A stretch of 64,000 bases of DNA from assembly GCA_017480225.1 (NCBI GenBank), contig JAFVBB010000018.1:186001-250000 (forward strand). The letters are read 5' to 3'. Origin of the DNA: Bacteroidales bacterium (GTDB lineage: Bacteria > Bacteroidota > Bacteroidia > Bacteroidales > P3). The notes beneath the pieces are model-generated. The model did not search any database. It was not told where the DNA came from and saw only the letters and a list, made by a program, of their open reading frames with translations. A program made the position numbers and the translations under genes. This document shows positions 24,656-33,766 of the stretch, one piece after another; the first letter of the stretch is position 1; each line of letters begins with the position of its first letter.

Positions 24656-25204
24656 ATGCGGATAATTGCCGGAACATTGCGTGGCCGCAAGCTCAACCCG
24701 CCCGAGAACCTGCCCGTGCGCCCCACCACCGACATGGCTCGCGAGAGCCTGTTCAACATTCTGAACAACTACGTCGACTACGAGGAGTGCACAGCCCTCG
24801 ACCTTTTTGCAGGCACAGGTGCCGTGGCCTTTGAATTCGTGTCGCGCGGCGTGCGCGAGGTCACCGCTATCGACATCAACGCGCAGTGCACCGACTTCAT
24901 CAAGCAGTCGGCACAGAAGATGGGTGTTGGCAACATGCGTGTGGTCCGCGCCGACGTCTTCGACCTGCTCAAGCGCGTCAACCGCAAGTTCGACATTGTG
25001 TTCGCCGACCCGCCATATTCCCACGAGGGTCTTGCCCTGCTGCCCGACATGGTGTTCCAAAGCGGTGCGCTTACCGACGACGGCATCTTTGTGCTGGAGC
25101 ATCCGCGTGAACACTCATTTGAGGAGCACGCCCACTTTTGGCAGCACAGGGCCTACGGCAAGGTGAACTTCACATTCTTCGCCAACCAATTAGATGAACA
25201 ATAG
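24656..25204 (+). CDS. rsmD: 16S rRNA (guanine(966)-N2)-methyltransferase
   Basis: 182 residues, the normal RsmD length. It opens with [16 protein letters not shown] and the [15 protein letters not shown] segment diagnostic of the family. The SAM-binding motif [13 protein letters not shown] and the catalytic DPPY (in [12 protein letters not shown]) are present. It methylates G966 in the 30S subunit. Its stop codon lies 7 bp before the preferred purC start. Confidence 0.95.
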   Translation: MRIIAGTLRGRKLNPPENLPVRPTTDMARESLFNILNNYVDYEECTALDLFAGTGAVAFEFVSRGVREVTAIDINAQCTDFIKQSAQKMGVGNMRVVRADVFDLLKRVNRKFDIVFADPPYSHEGLALLPDMVFQSGALTDDGIFVLEHPREHSFEEHAHFWQHRAYGKVNFTFFANQLDEQ

Positions 25205-25211
25205 AAGAGAT

Positions 25212-26159
25212 ATGAAAGCTGTAGTCAAGACAAACTTTGATTTCCCCGGGCAGAAGAGCCTGTATGTGGGCAAGGTGCGCGATGTTTACAACATTGACGA
25301 CAAGTACATGGCCATGGTGGTCACCGACCGCATATCGGCCTTCGACGTGGTGCTGCCGAAGGGCATTCCCTACAAAGGGCAGGTGCTCAACCAGATTGCG
25401 TCGAAGTTCCTCGATGCCACAGCCGACATTGTGCCCAACTGGAAACTTGCCTCGCCCGACCCGATGGTGACCGTAGGCCTGAAGTGCGAGGGCTTCCGTG
25501 TGGAAATGATTGTGCGCGGCTACCTGGCCGGCAGTGCATGGCGCGAGTACAAGGCAGGCGCGCGCACCCTCTGCGGCGTGGCTCTTCCTGAGGGCATGGT
25601 GGAAAACCAAAAGTTCCCCTCGCCGATAGTCACACCGACCACGAAGGCCGACGAGGGGCACGACGAGAACATCAGCCGCGAGGAGATTATCGCCACCGGG
25701 CTGGTGAGCCGCGAGGACTATGACCAGCTGGAGCGCTATGCCCTGCAGCTTTTCGAGCGTGGCACCAAGATGGCCGCCGAGAAGGGGCTGATACTTGTCG
25801 ACACCAAGTACGAGTTCGGCAAGCGCGACGGCAAAATATACCTCATTGACGAGATCCACACCCCCGACAGCAGCCGCTACTTCTACGCCGAAGGCTACGA
25901 GGAGCGACTGGCACGAGGCGAGCACCAGCGCCAGCTGAGCAAGGAGTTCGTCAGGGAATGGCTCATGGAGAATGGCTTCCAGGGCAAGGAGGGGCAGCAG
26001 GTGCCCGAAATGACCGACGCTATTGTGGCCTCGATCAGTGAGCGCTACATCGAGCTGTATGAGCATATCACCGGCGAGCGGTTCGAGAAGGCCGACGACT
26101 GCGCCGACCTCGAGGGCCGTATAGAAGAGAATGTCAAGGCCTGCCTTGCGCGGCTCTGA
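25212..26159 (+). CDS. purC: Phosphoribosylaminoimidazole-succinocarboxamide synthase
   Basis: 315 residues from ATG 25212, preceded by purine-rich AGAAGAG; ATG 25194 would overlap rsmD. It catalyses the ATP-dependent joining of CAIR and aspartate in purine synthesis. Family segments include [41 protein letters not shown] and [14 protein letters not shown] (metal/substrate binding). The length, with a C-terminal extension beyond the ~240-residue bacterial form, fits the longer eukaryote-like type common in Bacteroidota. Confidence 0.95.
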   Translation: MKAVVKTNFDFPGQKSLYVGKVRDVYNIDDKYMAMVVTDRISAFDVVLPKGIPYKGQVLNQIASKFLDATADIVPNWKLASPDPMVTVGLKCEGFRVEMIVRGYLAGSAWREYKAGARTLCGVALPEGMVENQKFPSPIVTPTTKADEGHDENISREEIIATGLVSREDYDQLERYALQLFERGTKMAAEKGLILVDTKYEFGKRDGKIYLIDEIHTPDSSRYFYAEGYEERLARGEHQRQLSKEFVREWLMENGFQGKEGQQVPEMTDAIVASISERYIELYEHITGERFEKADDCADLEGRIEENVKACLARL

Positions 26160-26639
26160 ATGGAGATAGAACGCAAATACCTGCCACAGGGCCTGCCGGA
26201 TTGGCTTGAGCTGACCGGCGGAGTCGAGATAGAGCAGGCATACTTGTGCACGTCGCCCACCTTGCGTATTCGCAGGATGGGCGACGACTATATTCTCACC
26301 GTGAAGCAGCGGGTTGTGGCGCCGTCGTCGGCCATACACAACCGCGAGGAAGAGTTCATGCTCGACAACGGCAGCTACAGCCGCCTGCTTGCGAAAAGGG
26401 AGGGGAATGTGGTGAGCAAGACGCGCTACAAGGTTCCCATCGGCGGACTTGTGGCCGAGATTGATGTCTTCCACGGCGTGCACGACGGTCTGGTGCTTGT
26501 CGAGGTGGAGTTTCCCGACACTGAGGCCGCCGACGCATTCACACCCCCGGCCTGGTTCGGGCGTGAAGTGTCGGGCGACAGGCGTTTCACCAACGCCTTC
26601 CTTGCCATGAATGGCGCAACCATTGCTGTCACAGAATAA
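26160..26639 (+). CDS. CYTH domain triphosphate tunnel protein
   Basis: 159 residues. It begins with MEIERKYL, the ExExK signature of CYTH proteins, and continues with the expected tunnel-strand motifs (IEQAYLCTSPTLRIRRMG, YILTVKQRV, SKTRYKVPIGG, AEIDVFHGVHDGLVLVEVEFPD). Such proteins bind triphosphate groups; bacterial members include tripolyphosphatases and class IV adenylate cyclases, and the substrate cannot be decided here. The ATG follows the purC stop with no gap, indicating coupling. Confidence 0.9.
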   Translation: MEIERKYLPQGLPDWLELTGGVEIEQAYLCTSPTLRIRRMGDDYILTVKQRVVAPSSAIHNREEEFMLDNGSYSRLLAKREGNVVSKTRYKVPIGGLVAEIDVFHGVHDGLVLVEVEFPDTEAADAFTPPAWFGREVSGDRRFTNAFLAMNGATIAVTE

Positions 26640-26674
26640 AAGCGGTTTTCAACACTTTGTTGTTTGTAACATTA

Positions 26675-26706
26675 TTTGTGCGATTGAGCCAAAGGTGGTA
26701 ACTTTG
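26675..26706 (+). promoter_or_regulatory. Promoter of the riboswitch-nrdDG transcript
   Basis: TTTG (26675-26678), 20-bp spacer, TAACTTTG (26699-26706), so the transcript begins just before the cobalamin aptamer. Confidence 0.85.
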
Positions 26707-26717
26707 CAACCCGAAAA

Positions 26718-26912
26718 CGGTAGCGGTCTACGTGTGCAGACAATAGGGAATTGTGTGTAAATCACAAGCTGACGCGCAACTGTAAGTCCTGCCGTCCGCA
26801 GACTAAAAAAGCAGTCCACGGACGACTGCCGCCAGCGCAACAAGCCATTGGCCTCCATGAGGCCGAGAAGGCGCGCCGGCGCGGGACAAGCCAGGAGACC
26901 TGCCGCCACCGG
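26718..26912 (+). promoter_or_regulatory. Cobalamin (B12) riboswitch
   Basis: The leader of nrdD carries the conserved features of the cobalamin aptamer in order: AATAGGGAA (26743-26751), TGTGTAAATCACAAGCTGA, GCGCAACTGTA (26774-26784), a variable arm, then GAAGGCG and CGCGGGACAAG, and the B12 box AGCCAGGAGACCTGCC (26889-26904). In known systems bound cobalamin lowers expression of the gene downstream. Here it would turn down the B12-independent anaerobic reductase when cobalamin is available, implying a B12-dependent alternative (NrdJ) elsewhere. The exact ends and the expression platform (to 26958) are approximate. Confidence 0.93.
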
Positions 26913-26958
26913 GAGTGGTAAAGCTTACGCGACAAAAAGCAAAACAACACAAAACACA

Positions 26959-29055
26959 ATGGATACAAACACATTCACAATCACAAAACGCGACGGCCGC
27001 GCAGTGCCGTTCTCACTTGACAAGATAATGAACGCCATCATCAAGGCGTTCAACTCACTGGGCGAACCCATAGACCTGGGGCGCCTGTCGAAGATACTCT
27101 CGCGCCTCGACATCCACAACGGCATCACCGTCGAGGAAATACAGAACCAGGTCGAGGTGGCGCTGATGCAGGAGGGCTACTATTCCGTAGCGAAGAACTT
27201 CATCCTCTACCGCCAGCAGCACACGGAAGACCGCGAGACCATGGACAAGATGAAGTTCCTGGCCGACTATGTCGATGCGGCCAACGCGGCGACGGGCAGC
27301 AAGTACGACGCCAACGCCAACGTGGAGCACAAGAACATAGCCACCCTCATTGGAGAACTGCCCAAGAGTAGCTTCATCCGCCTCAACCGCCGCCTGCTCA
27401 CCGACCGCATCAAGAAGATGTACGGCAAGGAGATGGCTGACCGTTACATTGACCTCCTCACACACCATTTCATCTACAAGAACGACGAGACTTCGCTGGC
27501 CAACTACTGCGCCAGCATTACAATGTACCCCTGGTTGCTGGGCGGCACCACCTCCATTGGAGGCAACAGCACCGCCCCGACCAACCTCAAGTCATTCTGC
27601 GGTGGCTTCATCAACATGGTGTTCATGGTGAGCTCCATGCTCAGCGGCGCCTGTGCCACGCCCGAATTCCTGATGTACCTCAACTACTTCATTGGGCTCG
27701 ACTATGGGAAAGACTACTGGAGAGAGCCCGACCGTGTGGTTGACCTCAGCCTTAAGAAGCGCACCGTCGACAAGGTGATTACCGACTGTTTCGAGCAGAT
27801 AGTCTATTCACTCAACCAGCCTACTGGCGCACGCAACTACCAAGCCGTGTTCTGGAACATTGCATATTACGACCAGCCCTATTTTGAGAGCCTCTTCGGC
27901 GAGTTCCGCTTCCCCGACGGCAGCGAGCCCGATTGGAACGGTCTGTGCTGGCTGCAGAAACGATTCATGCGTTGGTTCAACCAGGAGCGCACCAAGGCTG
28001 TGCTCACCTTCCCGGTTGAGACCATGGCCCTGCTCTACGACAAGGACGGACATTTTGTCGACGAGGATATGGCAAACTTCACTGCTGAGATGTATGCCGA
28101 GGGACACTCTTTCTTCACCTACATCAGTGACAACGCCGACTCGCTGAGCTCGTGCTGCCGTCTGCGCAACGAGATCACCGACAATGGTTTCAGCTACACG
28201 CTTGGCGCTGGCGGCGTCAGCACCGGCTCCAAAAGCGTGCTCACCGTCAACCTCAACCGCTGCGTCCAGTACGCGGTCAACCATGGGCTTGATTACCGCG
28301 ACTTCCTCACCGACATCATCGACCTCTGTCACAAGGTGCAGCTGGCCTACAACGAGAACCTCAAGGACTTGCAGGACCATGGTATGCTGCCTCTCTTCGA
28401 CGCGGGCTACATCAACATGAGCCGCCAGTATCTGACCATAGGCGTGAACGGCCTGGTCGAGGCTGCCGAATTCATGGGCATCCCCATAACCGACAACCCC
28501 AAGTACCGCGAGTTTGTGCAGACCGTGCTCGGTTTGGTGGAGAAAAAAAACAAGGAATACCGCACCAAGGAGGTGATGTTCAACTGCGAGATGATACCTG
28601 CCGAGAATGTGGGTGTGAAACACGCCAAGTGGGATCGCGAGGACGGATATTATGTGCCGCGCGACTGCTACAACTCCTACTTCTACATTGTCGAGGACAC
28701 CTCGCTCACCGTGCTCGACAAGTTCCGTATGCACGGCGCACCGTACATCGAGCACCTCACCGGCGGCTCAGCCCTGCACATGAACCTTGAAGAGCACCTC
28801 TCGCAGCAGCAGTACATGTCGCTGCTTGAAGTGGCTGCCAAGGAGGGTTGCAATTACTTTACATTCAACATCCCCAACACTATCTGCAACGACTGCGGCC
28901 ACATTGACAAGCGCTACCTCAAGGAGTGCCCTCACTGCCATTCAAAGAATGTGGACTACATGACGCGCATCATAGGCTACCTCAAGCGGGTGAGCAATTT
29001 CAGCCAGCCCCGCCAGGAAGAGGCAGCGCGTCGCTTCTATGCCACCATGGAGTGA
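26959..29055 (+). CDS. nrdD: Anaerobic ribonucleoside-triphosphate reductase (class III)
   Basis: 698 residues from ATG 26959. An N-terminal ATP-cone (FTITKRDGRAVPFSLDKIMNAIIKAF) is followed by the glycyl-radical barrel. At the C-terminus lie the zinc ribbon NTICNDCGHIDKRYLKECPHCH (two CxxC pairs) and the radical site RIIGYLKRV with Gly673. It makes dNTPs without oxygen. Active-site cysteines are in GGFINMVFMVSSMLSGACATPEF-type and SLSSCCRLRN segments. It is preceded by a cobalamin riboswitch and followed 3 bp later by its activase. A reading frame open further upstream overlaps the riboswitch and was rejected. Confidence 0.97.
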   Translation: MDTNTFTITKRDGRAVPFSLDKIMNAIIKAFNSLGEPIDLGRLSKILSRLDIHNGITVEEIQNQVEVALMQEGYYSVAKNFILYRQQHTEDRETMDKMKFLADYVDAANAATGSKYDANANVEHKNIATLIGELPKSSFIRLNRRLLTDRIKKMYGKEMADRYIDLLTHHFIYKNDETSLANYCASITMYPWLLGGTTSIGGNSTAPTNLKSFCGGFINMVFMVSSMLSGACATPEFLMYLNYFIGLDYGKDYWREPDRVVDLSLKKRTVDKVITDCFEQIVYSLNQPTGARNYQAVFWNIAYYDQPYFESLFGEFRFPDGSEPDWNGLCWLQKRFMRWFNQERTKAVLTFPVETMALLYDKDGHFVDEDMANFTAEMYAEGHSFFTYISDNADSLSSCCRLRNEITDNGFSYTLGAGGVSTGSKSVLTVNLNRCVQYAVNHGLDYRDFLTDIIDLCHKVQLAYNENLKDLQDHGMLPLFDAGYINMSRQYLTIGVNGLVEAAEFMGIPITDNPKYREFVQTVLGLVEKKNKEYRTKEVMFNCEMIPAENVGVKHAKWDREDGYYVPRDCYNSYFYIVEDTSLTVLDKFRMHGAPYIEHLTGGSALHMNLEEHLSQQQYMSLLEVAAKEGCNYFTFNIPNTICNDCGHIDKRYLKECPHCHSKNVDYMTRIIGYLKRVSNFSQPRQEEAARRFYATME

Positions 29056-29058
29056 TTT

Positions 29059-29544
29059 ATGCTCAAGTACGTCAACACCGACATTGTCTTCCAGGAGATA
29101 CCCGATGAGGTGACGCTTGCCGTCAACCTCAGCGGGTGTCCCTGCAAGTGTCCGGGCTGCCATTCGAAATATCTTTGGGCAGACTCGGGCAGTGTGCTTG
29201 ACGAGGCCACCGTCGAGCGGCTCATCGACAGCCAAAAGGGCGAGGTCACCTGCCTCAGCCTCATGGGCGGCGACGCGCAGCCCCAGGAGGTTGACCGCAT
29301 GGCGGCATGGCTGCGCAAGCACAGGCCGCACCTGCGCATTGCGTGGTGGAGCGGGCGGTCGTTCCTGTCGCCGCTGGTGAACACCGCAAACTTCGACTAC
29401 ATTAAGCTTGGCCCATACCTGCCCCATCTCGGCCCCCTGAAGAGTGAGCGCACCAACCAAAGGCTCTACAAAGTAGTGGGCGGCAGGTTGAGCGACATCA
29501 CCTCCGTCTTCTGGCGCAAGCAAGCCGCAACGGTTTCCAAATGA
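29059..29544 (+). CDS. nrdG: Anaerobic ribonucleotide reductase activating protein
   Basis: 161 residues. The radical SAM motif is CxxxCxxC at C27, C31 and C34 (SGCPCKCPGCHSKYLW), with the SAM-binding LSLMGGDAQP segment following. It installs the glycyl radical on NrdD. It lies 3 bp after nrdD. The motif has an additional Cys (C29) between the first two ligands. A short C-terminus (FWRKQAATVSK) is normal for the Bacteroidota form. Confidence 0.95.
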   Translation: MLKYVNTDIVFQEIPDEVTLAVNLSGCPCKCPGCHSKYLWADSGSVLDEATVERLIDSQKGEVTCLSLMGGDAQPQEVDRMAAWLRKHRPHLRIAWWSGRSFLSPLVNTANFDYIKLGPYLPHLGPLKSERTNQRLYKVVGGRLSDITSVFWRKQAATVSK

Positions 29545-29566
29545 CAACGTTCAACACATCCCCAAT

Positions 29567-29974
29567 ATGAAAAAACTATTGTTCCTTGTGTTTGCCACGC
29601 TTTTGGCAGCACCGCTTCTTGCGCAGTCGACGCAGGATGACGACCATGACGCCTACATCTTCTCGACGGTCGAGCAGCAGCCGCAGTTCCCCGGAGGCGA
29701 GGAGGCCATGTATCGCTTCATTGCCTCCAACGCCCACTACCCGAAAGAGGCCAGGGAAAACGGCATACAAGGAACTGTCTACCTCACATTTATTGTTGAG
29801 CGCGACGGCTCAATAAGCAACGTGCGCATATTGAGGTCGCCGTCCGACTTGTTGAGCGAGGAGGCCAGCCGCGTCGTCAAGTCGATGCCACGCTGGAAAC
29901 CCGGCAAGGCCGCCGGCAAGAACGTCAGGGTGCAGTACACGCTGCCCCTGCATTTCCAACTCCAACTTGAATAG
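29567..29974 (+). CDS. Secreted TonB C-terminal domain protein
   Basis: 135 residues. An N-terminal signal peptide (MKKLLFLVFATLLAAPLLAQ) is followed by a TonB-C domain: PQFPGGEEAMYRFIASNAHYPKEARENGIQGTVYLTFIVERDGSISNVRI and the closing MPRWKPGKAAGKNVRVQYTLPLHF. It lacks the membrane anchor and proline-rich spacer of a true TonB, so it cannot by itself transmit energy from ExbB/D. Stand-alone forms like this are common in Bacteroidota and their role is unknown. It is terminated by a hairpin at 29981. Confidence 0.88.
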   Translation: MKKLLFLVFATLLAAPLLAQSTQDDDHDAYIFSTVEQQPQFPGGEEAMYRFIASNAHYPKEARENGIQGTVYLTFIVERDGSISNVRILRSPSDLLSEEASRVVKSMPRWKPGKAAGKNVRVQYTLPLHFQLQLE

Positions 29975-29980
29975 TTGTTG

Positions 29981-30009
29981 ACACCCCGCCGCAAACGGGG
30001 TGTTTTTTT
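29981..30009 (+). terminator. Terminator after the TonB-C gene
   Basis: Stem ACACCCCG (29981-29988) with CGGGGTGT (29996-30003), 7-nt loop, followed by a run of T to 30009. Confidence 0.92.
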
Positions 30010-30045
30010 ATTCACACTATCCTGTTTCAACAGTTCAATAGAGCA

Positions 30046-31869
30046 ATGCAATACATTGAGGTAGAGAATGCCGCAAGCCACAGGAATACCTCTTTTTGGT
30101 TTGCTGTCGAGGAATATGCCGCCAGGCACTGGCAGGGCGAGTACTTCGTGGTGTGGCAGGTTGACCCCTGCGTCATGGTTGGGCGCAACCAGCTGATTGA
30201 CAATGAGGTCAATGTTGACTGGTGCCGCGACAACGGAGTGGCGGTGTGGCGGCGCAAGAGCGGCGGTGGCTGCATATACAGCGACGAGGGCTGCCTGCTT
30301 ATGAGCTACATAAACAACGGCGGCGACGCTGCCGACATCTTCCGCAGGCGCATGGAGGACACCGTGCGCACACTGGAGGCGGCTGGTGTCGGGGCAACTC
30401 TCTCCGGCCGCAACGACATCATGGTGCAGGGACGCAAGGTGGCCGGGGCGGCAATCTACCGCTGCGGCGAGCGCGTTATAATGCACAACTCGTTGTTGTT
30501 CAACACCGACTTCGACCGCATGGAACGCGCCATCACGCCCTCGAGGGCAAAGCTGCACAGCAAAGGGGTGCAGTCGGTCAGCCAGCGAGTGGGCAACGTG
30601 GGCGACTTCACCTCGCTTTCACTCGCCGACTACGCGGCCCTGTCGCGCAGGGTGATATGCGGCGACGCGGTGCGCAGGCTCACTCCGGAAGAGATGGCTG
30701 AGGTAGAAAAGCTTGAGCAGCAGATTGGCAGCGAGCGTTTTATATATGGATGCAACCCGCGCCACAGCATTGTGAGACGCGCCAGGCTCGACGGCGTGGG
30801 CACGATAGAGGCCAGCGTCGAGTTGCGCAACAACACCGTGCAGGCAATCGACTTCACTGGCGACTTCTTCGTGCTGGGCGACATCGACACCGAGATTTGC
30901 GCACGCCTGAAAGGCGTTGATTTCGGGCGCGAGGCCGTACACGAGGCGCTGGCCAGCGTGAGGTTGTCCGAGGTCATCCGTGGCCTTGATGCCGAGGGTC
31001 TGTTGAGCCTGCTTTTCGGCGACAGCGAACTGCCGCAGCGCAAACCATTGTGGCTCAAATCGCAACCGCCGTCGGGCGAGGACTATCTGCGCACCGAGGG
31101 AATAATACGCCGCCACAACCTTAACACCATCTGCCGCAGCGGACGCTGCCCCAACCGTGCCGAGTGCTGGAAACTGGGCACTGCCACATTCATGATTGGC
31201 GGTGACGTGTGCACACGCAAGTGCCGTTTCTGCAACACCAAGACCGGCCGCCCCGCTCCGCTCGACGATGGCGAGCCTATGCGCGTTGCTGAAAGCATCA
31301 GGTTAATGAACCTTCGCTATGCGGTGATAACCAGCGTTGACCGCGACGACGTAGAAGACCTTGGGGCAAGCCATTGGGCGGAGACAATCAGGCGCGTCAA
31401 AGAGTTGTGCCCAGCAACGAAGGTCGAGGCTCTGATACCCGACTTCCAAGGCCGCACGCAGCTGATTGACGCAGTGCTTGAGGCAGAGCCCGACGTGGTT
31501 GGACACAACATGGAAACTGTCCGCAAGCTCACGCCGACGGTGAGGAGCGTGGCGCGCTACGAGCAAAGCCTCGACGTGCTGCGCCACATCGAGAGCCGGG
31601 GCTTCGAGAGCAAGACCGGCTTCATGCTGGGCCTGGGCGAGAGTGACGAGGAGGTGGAGCAACTGCTGCGCGACATCAGGGACACTGGCTGCCGACGGCT
31701 GACCATAGGGCAGTACCTTCGTCCCACCACTGCCCACCTGCCCGTGGTGCGCTACTACACACCCGAGGAGTTTGCCGACTGGCGCGACCGCGCGCTGCGG
31801 CTGGGCTTCACCCATGCTGTGAGCGGGCCGCTGGTGCGCTCGTCCTACCATGCCGACGCGGCCAGGTAG
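30046..31869 (+). CDS. Fused lipoate-protein ligase (LplA) - lipoyl synthase (LipA)
   Basis: 607 residues in one frame. Residues 1-325 are an LplA domain: WQVDPCVMVGRNQ, RRKSGGGCIYSD (69-80) and the lipoyl-AMP-binding GRKVAGAAIY with Lys131, plus the accessory C-terminal subdomain. Residues about 335-607 are a complete LipA. It has the auxiliary cluster C363-x4-C368-x5-C374, the radical SAM cluster C389-x3-C393-x2-C396, and the C-terminal RSSYHAD motif that supplies the serine ligand. The protein could therefore attach octanoate or lipoate to carrier domains and insert the two sulphurs. LplA and LipA are normally separate proteins. GcvH in this window is a likely client. A terminator follows. 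Confidence 0.95.
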   Translation: MQYIEVENAASHRNTSFWFAVEEYAARHWQGEYFVVWQVDPCVMVGRNQLIDNEVNVDWCRDNGVAVWRRKSGGGCIYSDEGCLLMSYINNGGDAADIFRRRMEDTVRTLEAAGVGATLSGRNDIMVQGRKVAGAAIYRCGERVIMHNSLLFNTDFDRMERAITPSRAKLHSKGVQSVSQRVGNVGDFTSLSLADYAALSRRVICGDAVRRLTPEEMAEVEKLEQQIGSERFIYGCNPRHSIVRRARLDGVGTIEASVELRNNTVQAIDFTGDFFVLGDIDTEICARLKGVDFGREAVHEALASVRLSEVIRGLDAEGLLSLLFGDSELPQRKPLWLKSQPPSGEDYLRTEGIIRRHNLNTICRSGRCPNRAECWKLGTATFMIGGDVCTRKCRFCNTKTGRPAPLDDGEPMRVAESIRLMNLRYAVITSVDRDDVEDLGASHWAETIRRVKELCPATKVEALIPDFQGRTQLIDAVLEAEPDVVGHNMETVRKLTPTVRSVARYEQSLDVLRHIESRGFESKTGFMLGLGESDEEVEQLLRDIRDTGCRRLTIGQYLRPTTAHLPVVRYYTPEEFADWRDRALRLGFTHAVSGPLVRSSYHADAAR

Positions 31870-31894
31870 GGAACAGATTGCAGCAACGATAGCG

Positions 31895-31923
31895 AGGGTC
31901 GCCGTCATGGCGGCCCTTTTTTT
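31895..31923 (+). terminator. Terminator of the LplA-LipA gene
   Basis: Stem AGGGTCGCC (31895-31903) with GGCGGCCCT (31909-31917), one G-T wobble, 5-nt loop, then seven T. Confidence 0.85.
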
Positions 31924-32082
31924 GTTGCCGCCCACGCTTCGCGAGATTATTGCCTCACCGACTGTTTCGCGTACGGCATTTGTCTGTATATTAACAAATT
32001 ATATATTTTGCGACACAAGCTTCATTGCAGGGGGGTATAAAATAAATGTTGAAACTGCTGTAAATCAGTAAGAAGTCTATAC

Positions 32083-32183
32083 CAACTCCTACTCAACTCC
32101 TACTCAACAACTACTCATCGTCTTGTCAACCTCTACATTTGTAGGCGATGATTAGTTGTTGACAAGTTGATGACAATATGTTG
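32083..32183 (-). repeat. Family B 11-bp-unit element, copy B1
   Basis: 101 bp. Read on the minus strand: four units ending in T or A (for example CATCAACTTGT, CAACAACTAAT, CATCGCCTACA), a 2-nt centre AA, then five units ending in TG (TGTAGAGGTTG, ACAAGACGATG, AGTAGTTGTTG and AGTAGGAGTTG twice). Adjacent sequence TTGATGCTTCTTTG (32181-32194) is identical to the end of family A copy A3. It occupies the middle of the 484-bp gap between the LplA-LipA terminator and the next promoter. Confidence 0.88.
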
Positions 32184-32251
32184 ATGCTTCTTTGCCGCCG
32201 CCACATCATTGGCCAGCTGCTGGCGGGATAGGGGAGGGGTACAAAAATAAT

Positions 32252-32283
32252 TTTGTGTGTTTCATTGATTGTTCGTAACTTTG
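32252..32283 (+). promoter_or_regulatory. Promoter of the 32354-36619 operon
   Basis: TTTG (32252-32255), 20-bp spacer, TAACTTTG (32276-32283), about 70 bp before the ATG at 32354. Confidence 0.85.
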
Positions 32284-32353
32284 CAAAGTTGCAAAATGTG
32301 CATATTGCGCACTATAGTGCAGAAAATCAACAGAGAACAAAAATAACACTGCA

Positions 32354-33742
32354 ATGAAGAAGGGACTACTTTTTGCGGCGCTGGCCGCCGCGGCACTGCT
32401 TTGGAGCTCGTGCAGGGACGAGGACAAGGCTTTGCTCAACCACGGCTACAGAATTCAGGGCGAGGTGTCGCCCACATTCGAACTGCCGTTGTCCAGCGGC
32501 GAGATGAACCTCAACGACCTGCTGACCAAGTTCGGCGGCGCGCTCGACGGCTACATCACCAACGACTCGGTGATAACGTTCAAGTACTCAATGTCGGTGA
32601 AGGACACCGTCGACGTGGGCGGCATGATTGCCTCGCCGCGTCCGCGCCACGGCGCGAAGAAGCCCATCGCCACCAAAGACGGCGACGCGCTGGTTTCGAA
32701 AGACACTGTGATTGAGTACACTATACCGATTGACATATTCAACCAGGTGGACCTTCTGCAGGACAACGACATCAGCATCGGCCACCTGTGGTTGAGTCTC
32801 CACGCGCTGGTGCAGGGCTTCTGCCCCGACAACGTGCGCGATGACCTGCGCGAGTTTGTGTGGGCTTCCATCGACAGCCTCGCCATACAGTACGACGGCA
32901 AGGACGGCCACAAGGATTTTGGCGTGATTGAGCAGGCCTCGCTGCGCGTCAACGACCTCACGGCCGACAACCGCATGGAGTTCGACAGCGTGAACCTGGC
33001 CGAGATCGTCAACGCGCTGCCCACAAGCATCACCGCCAAGTTCCGCCTGCATGTCAATGTGGACGAGGGGCTTTCACAGAAATACATGGTCGATTTCTCG
33101 CACATCGAATACTTCCAGGAGCTGCTCGACAGCCTGCGCATGACCAGCCTCGTCTACGGTGCCGATGTCAACGTCGACCTGCCATTCGAGGTGAGCGTGG
33201 GTATGCTGGCCTACAGCTACGACATGTCGCTTGGCTCGGGCTCGTCGGCAGGCGGCAACAGCTCGGTTCTCGACGAGTTGAACGATGTTCTCAACCGCAT
33301 AGTGGGCGAGGGCATGAGCCTCGACTCGTCGGCCCTGACCGTGGTGTTGCGTGTGGACAACGGCATTCCGCTCAACATCAACCTCAACGGCACGGTGTGC
33401 GACGACAATGGCCTGCCGCTGTTTGTGCTGCTTGCCAACGACAACATTGCCTCGGCGCAAACGGCGCCGGTGGCGGGCACTACGGGAGTGAGCGAGGCTG
33501 TGGCTCCGACAAAGAGTGTCATCGAGGTTGAGCTCAGCCTGGAGCGCGCGCGGCAGTTCGTCAACGCATCCAGCCTGCGCCTCGACATGCTGATGACCAC
33601 CGACGGCACCGACAGCAAGCGCATCCGCCGCTCGGACAACCTCAAGCTGCAGATGCTTGTCAAGGTGAACCCGAACATAAAGATAGACATGGGCGTGCCC
33701 GGGCTAAGCGAGGGCATACCTGTAATTGGCAACATGTTTTAA
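32354..33742 (+). CDS. Envelope lipoprotein of unknown function
   Basis: 462 residues. The signal MKKGLLFAALAAAALLWSSC carries the lipobox Cys at 20. The mature protein is predicted to be beta-rich, with alternating segments such as EVSPTFELPLSSGEMNLNDLL, FKYSMSVKDTVDVGG, LRLHVNVDEG-like strands and a C-terminus ending in VKVNPNIKIDMGVPG. I know no functional family. It is followed 24 bp later by a DUF5723 outer membrane barrel; the constant pairing suggests that the two act together at the outer membrane. Confidence 0.75.
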   Translation: MKKGLLFAALAAAALLWSSCRDEDKALLNHGYRIQGEVSPTFELPLSSGEMNLNDLLTKFGGALDGYITNDSVITFKYSMSVKDTVDVGGMIASPRPRHGAKKPIATKDGDALVSKDTVIEYTIPIDIFNQVDLLQDNDISIGHLWLSLHALVQGFCPDNVRDDLREFVWASIDSLAIQYDGKDGHKDFGVIEQASLRVNDLTADNRMEFDSVNLAEIVNALPTSITAKFRLHVNVDEGLSQKYMVDFSHIEYFQELLDSLRMTSLVYGADVNVDLPFEVSVGMLAYSYDMSLGSGSSAGGNSSVLDELNDVLNRIVGEGMSLDSSALTVVLRVDNGIPLNINLNGTVCDDNGLPLFVLLANDNIASAQTAPVAGTTGVSEAVAPTKSVIEVELSLERARQFVNASSLRLDMLMTTDGTDSKRIRRSDNLKLQMLVKVNPNIKIDMGVPGLSEGIPVIGNMF

Positions 33743-33766
33743 CCGGCAGCAAGGAGGAATTACACT

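Noticed and set aside
26848-26958. Upstream extension of nrdD
   Set aside because: It would translate the riboswitch; homologous NrdD proteins begin near the ATP-cone at 26959.
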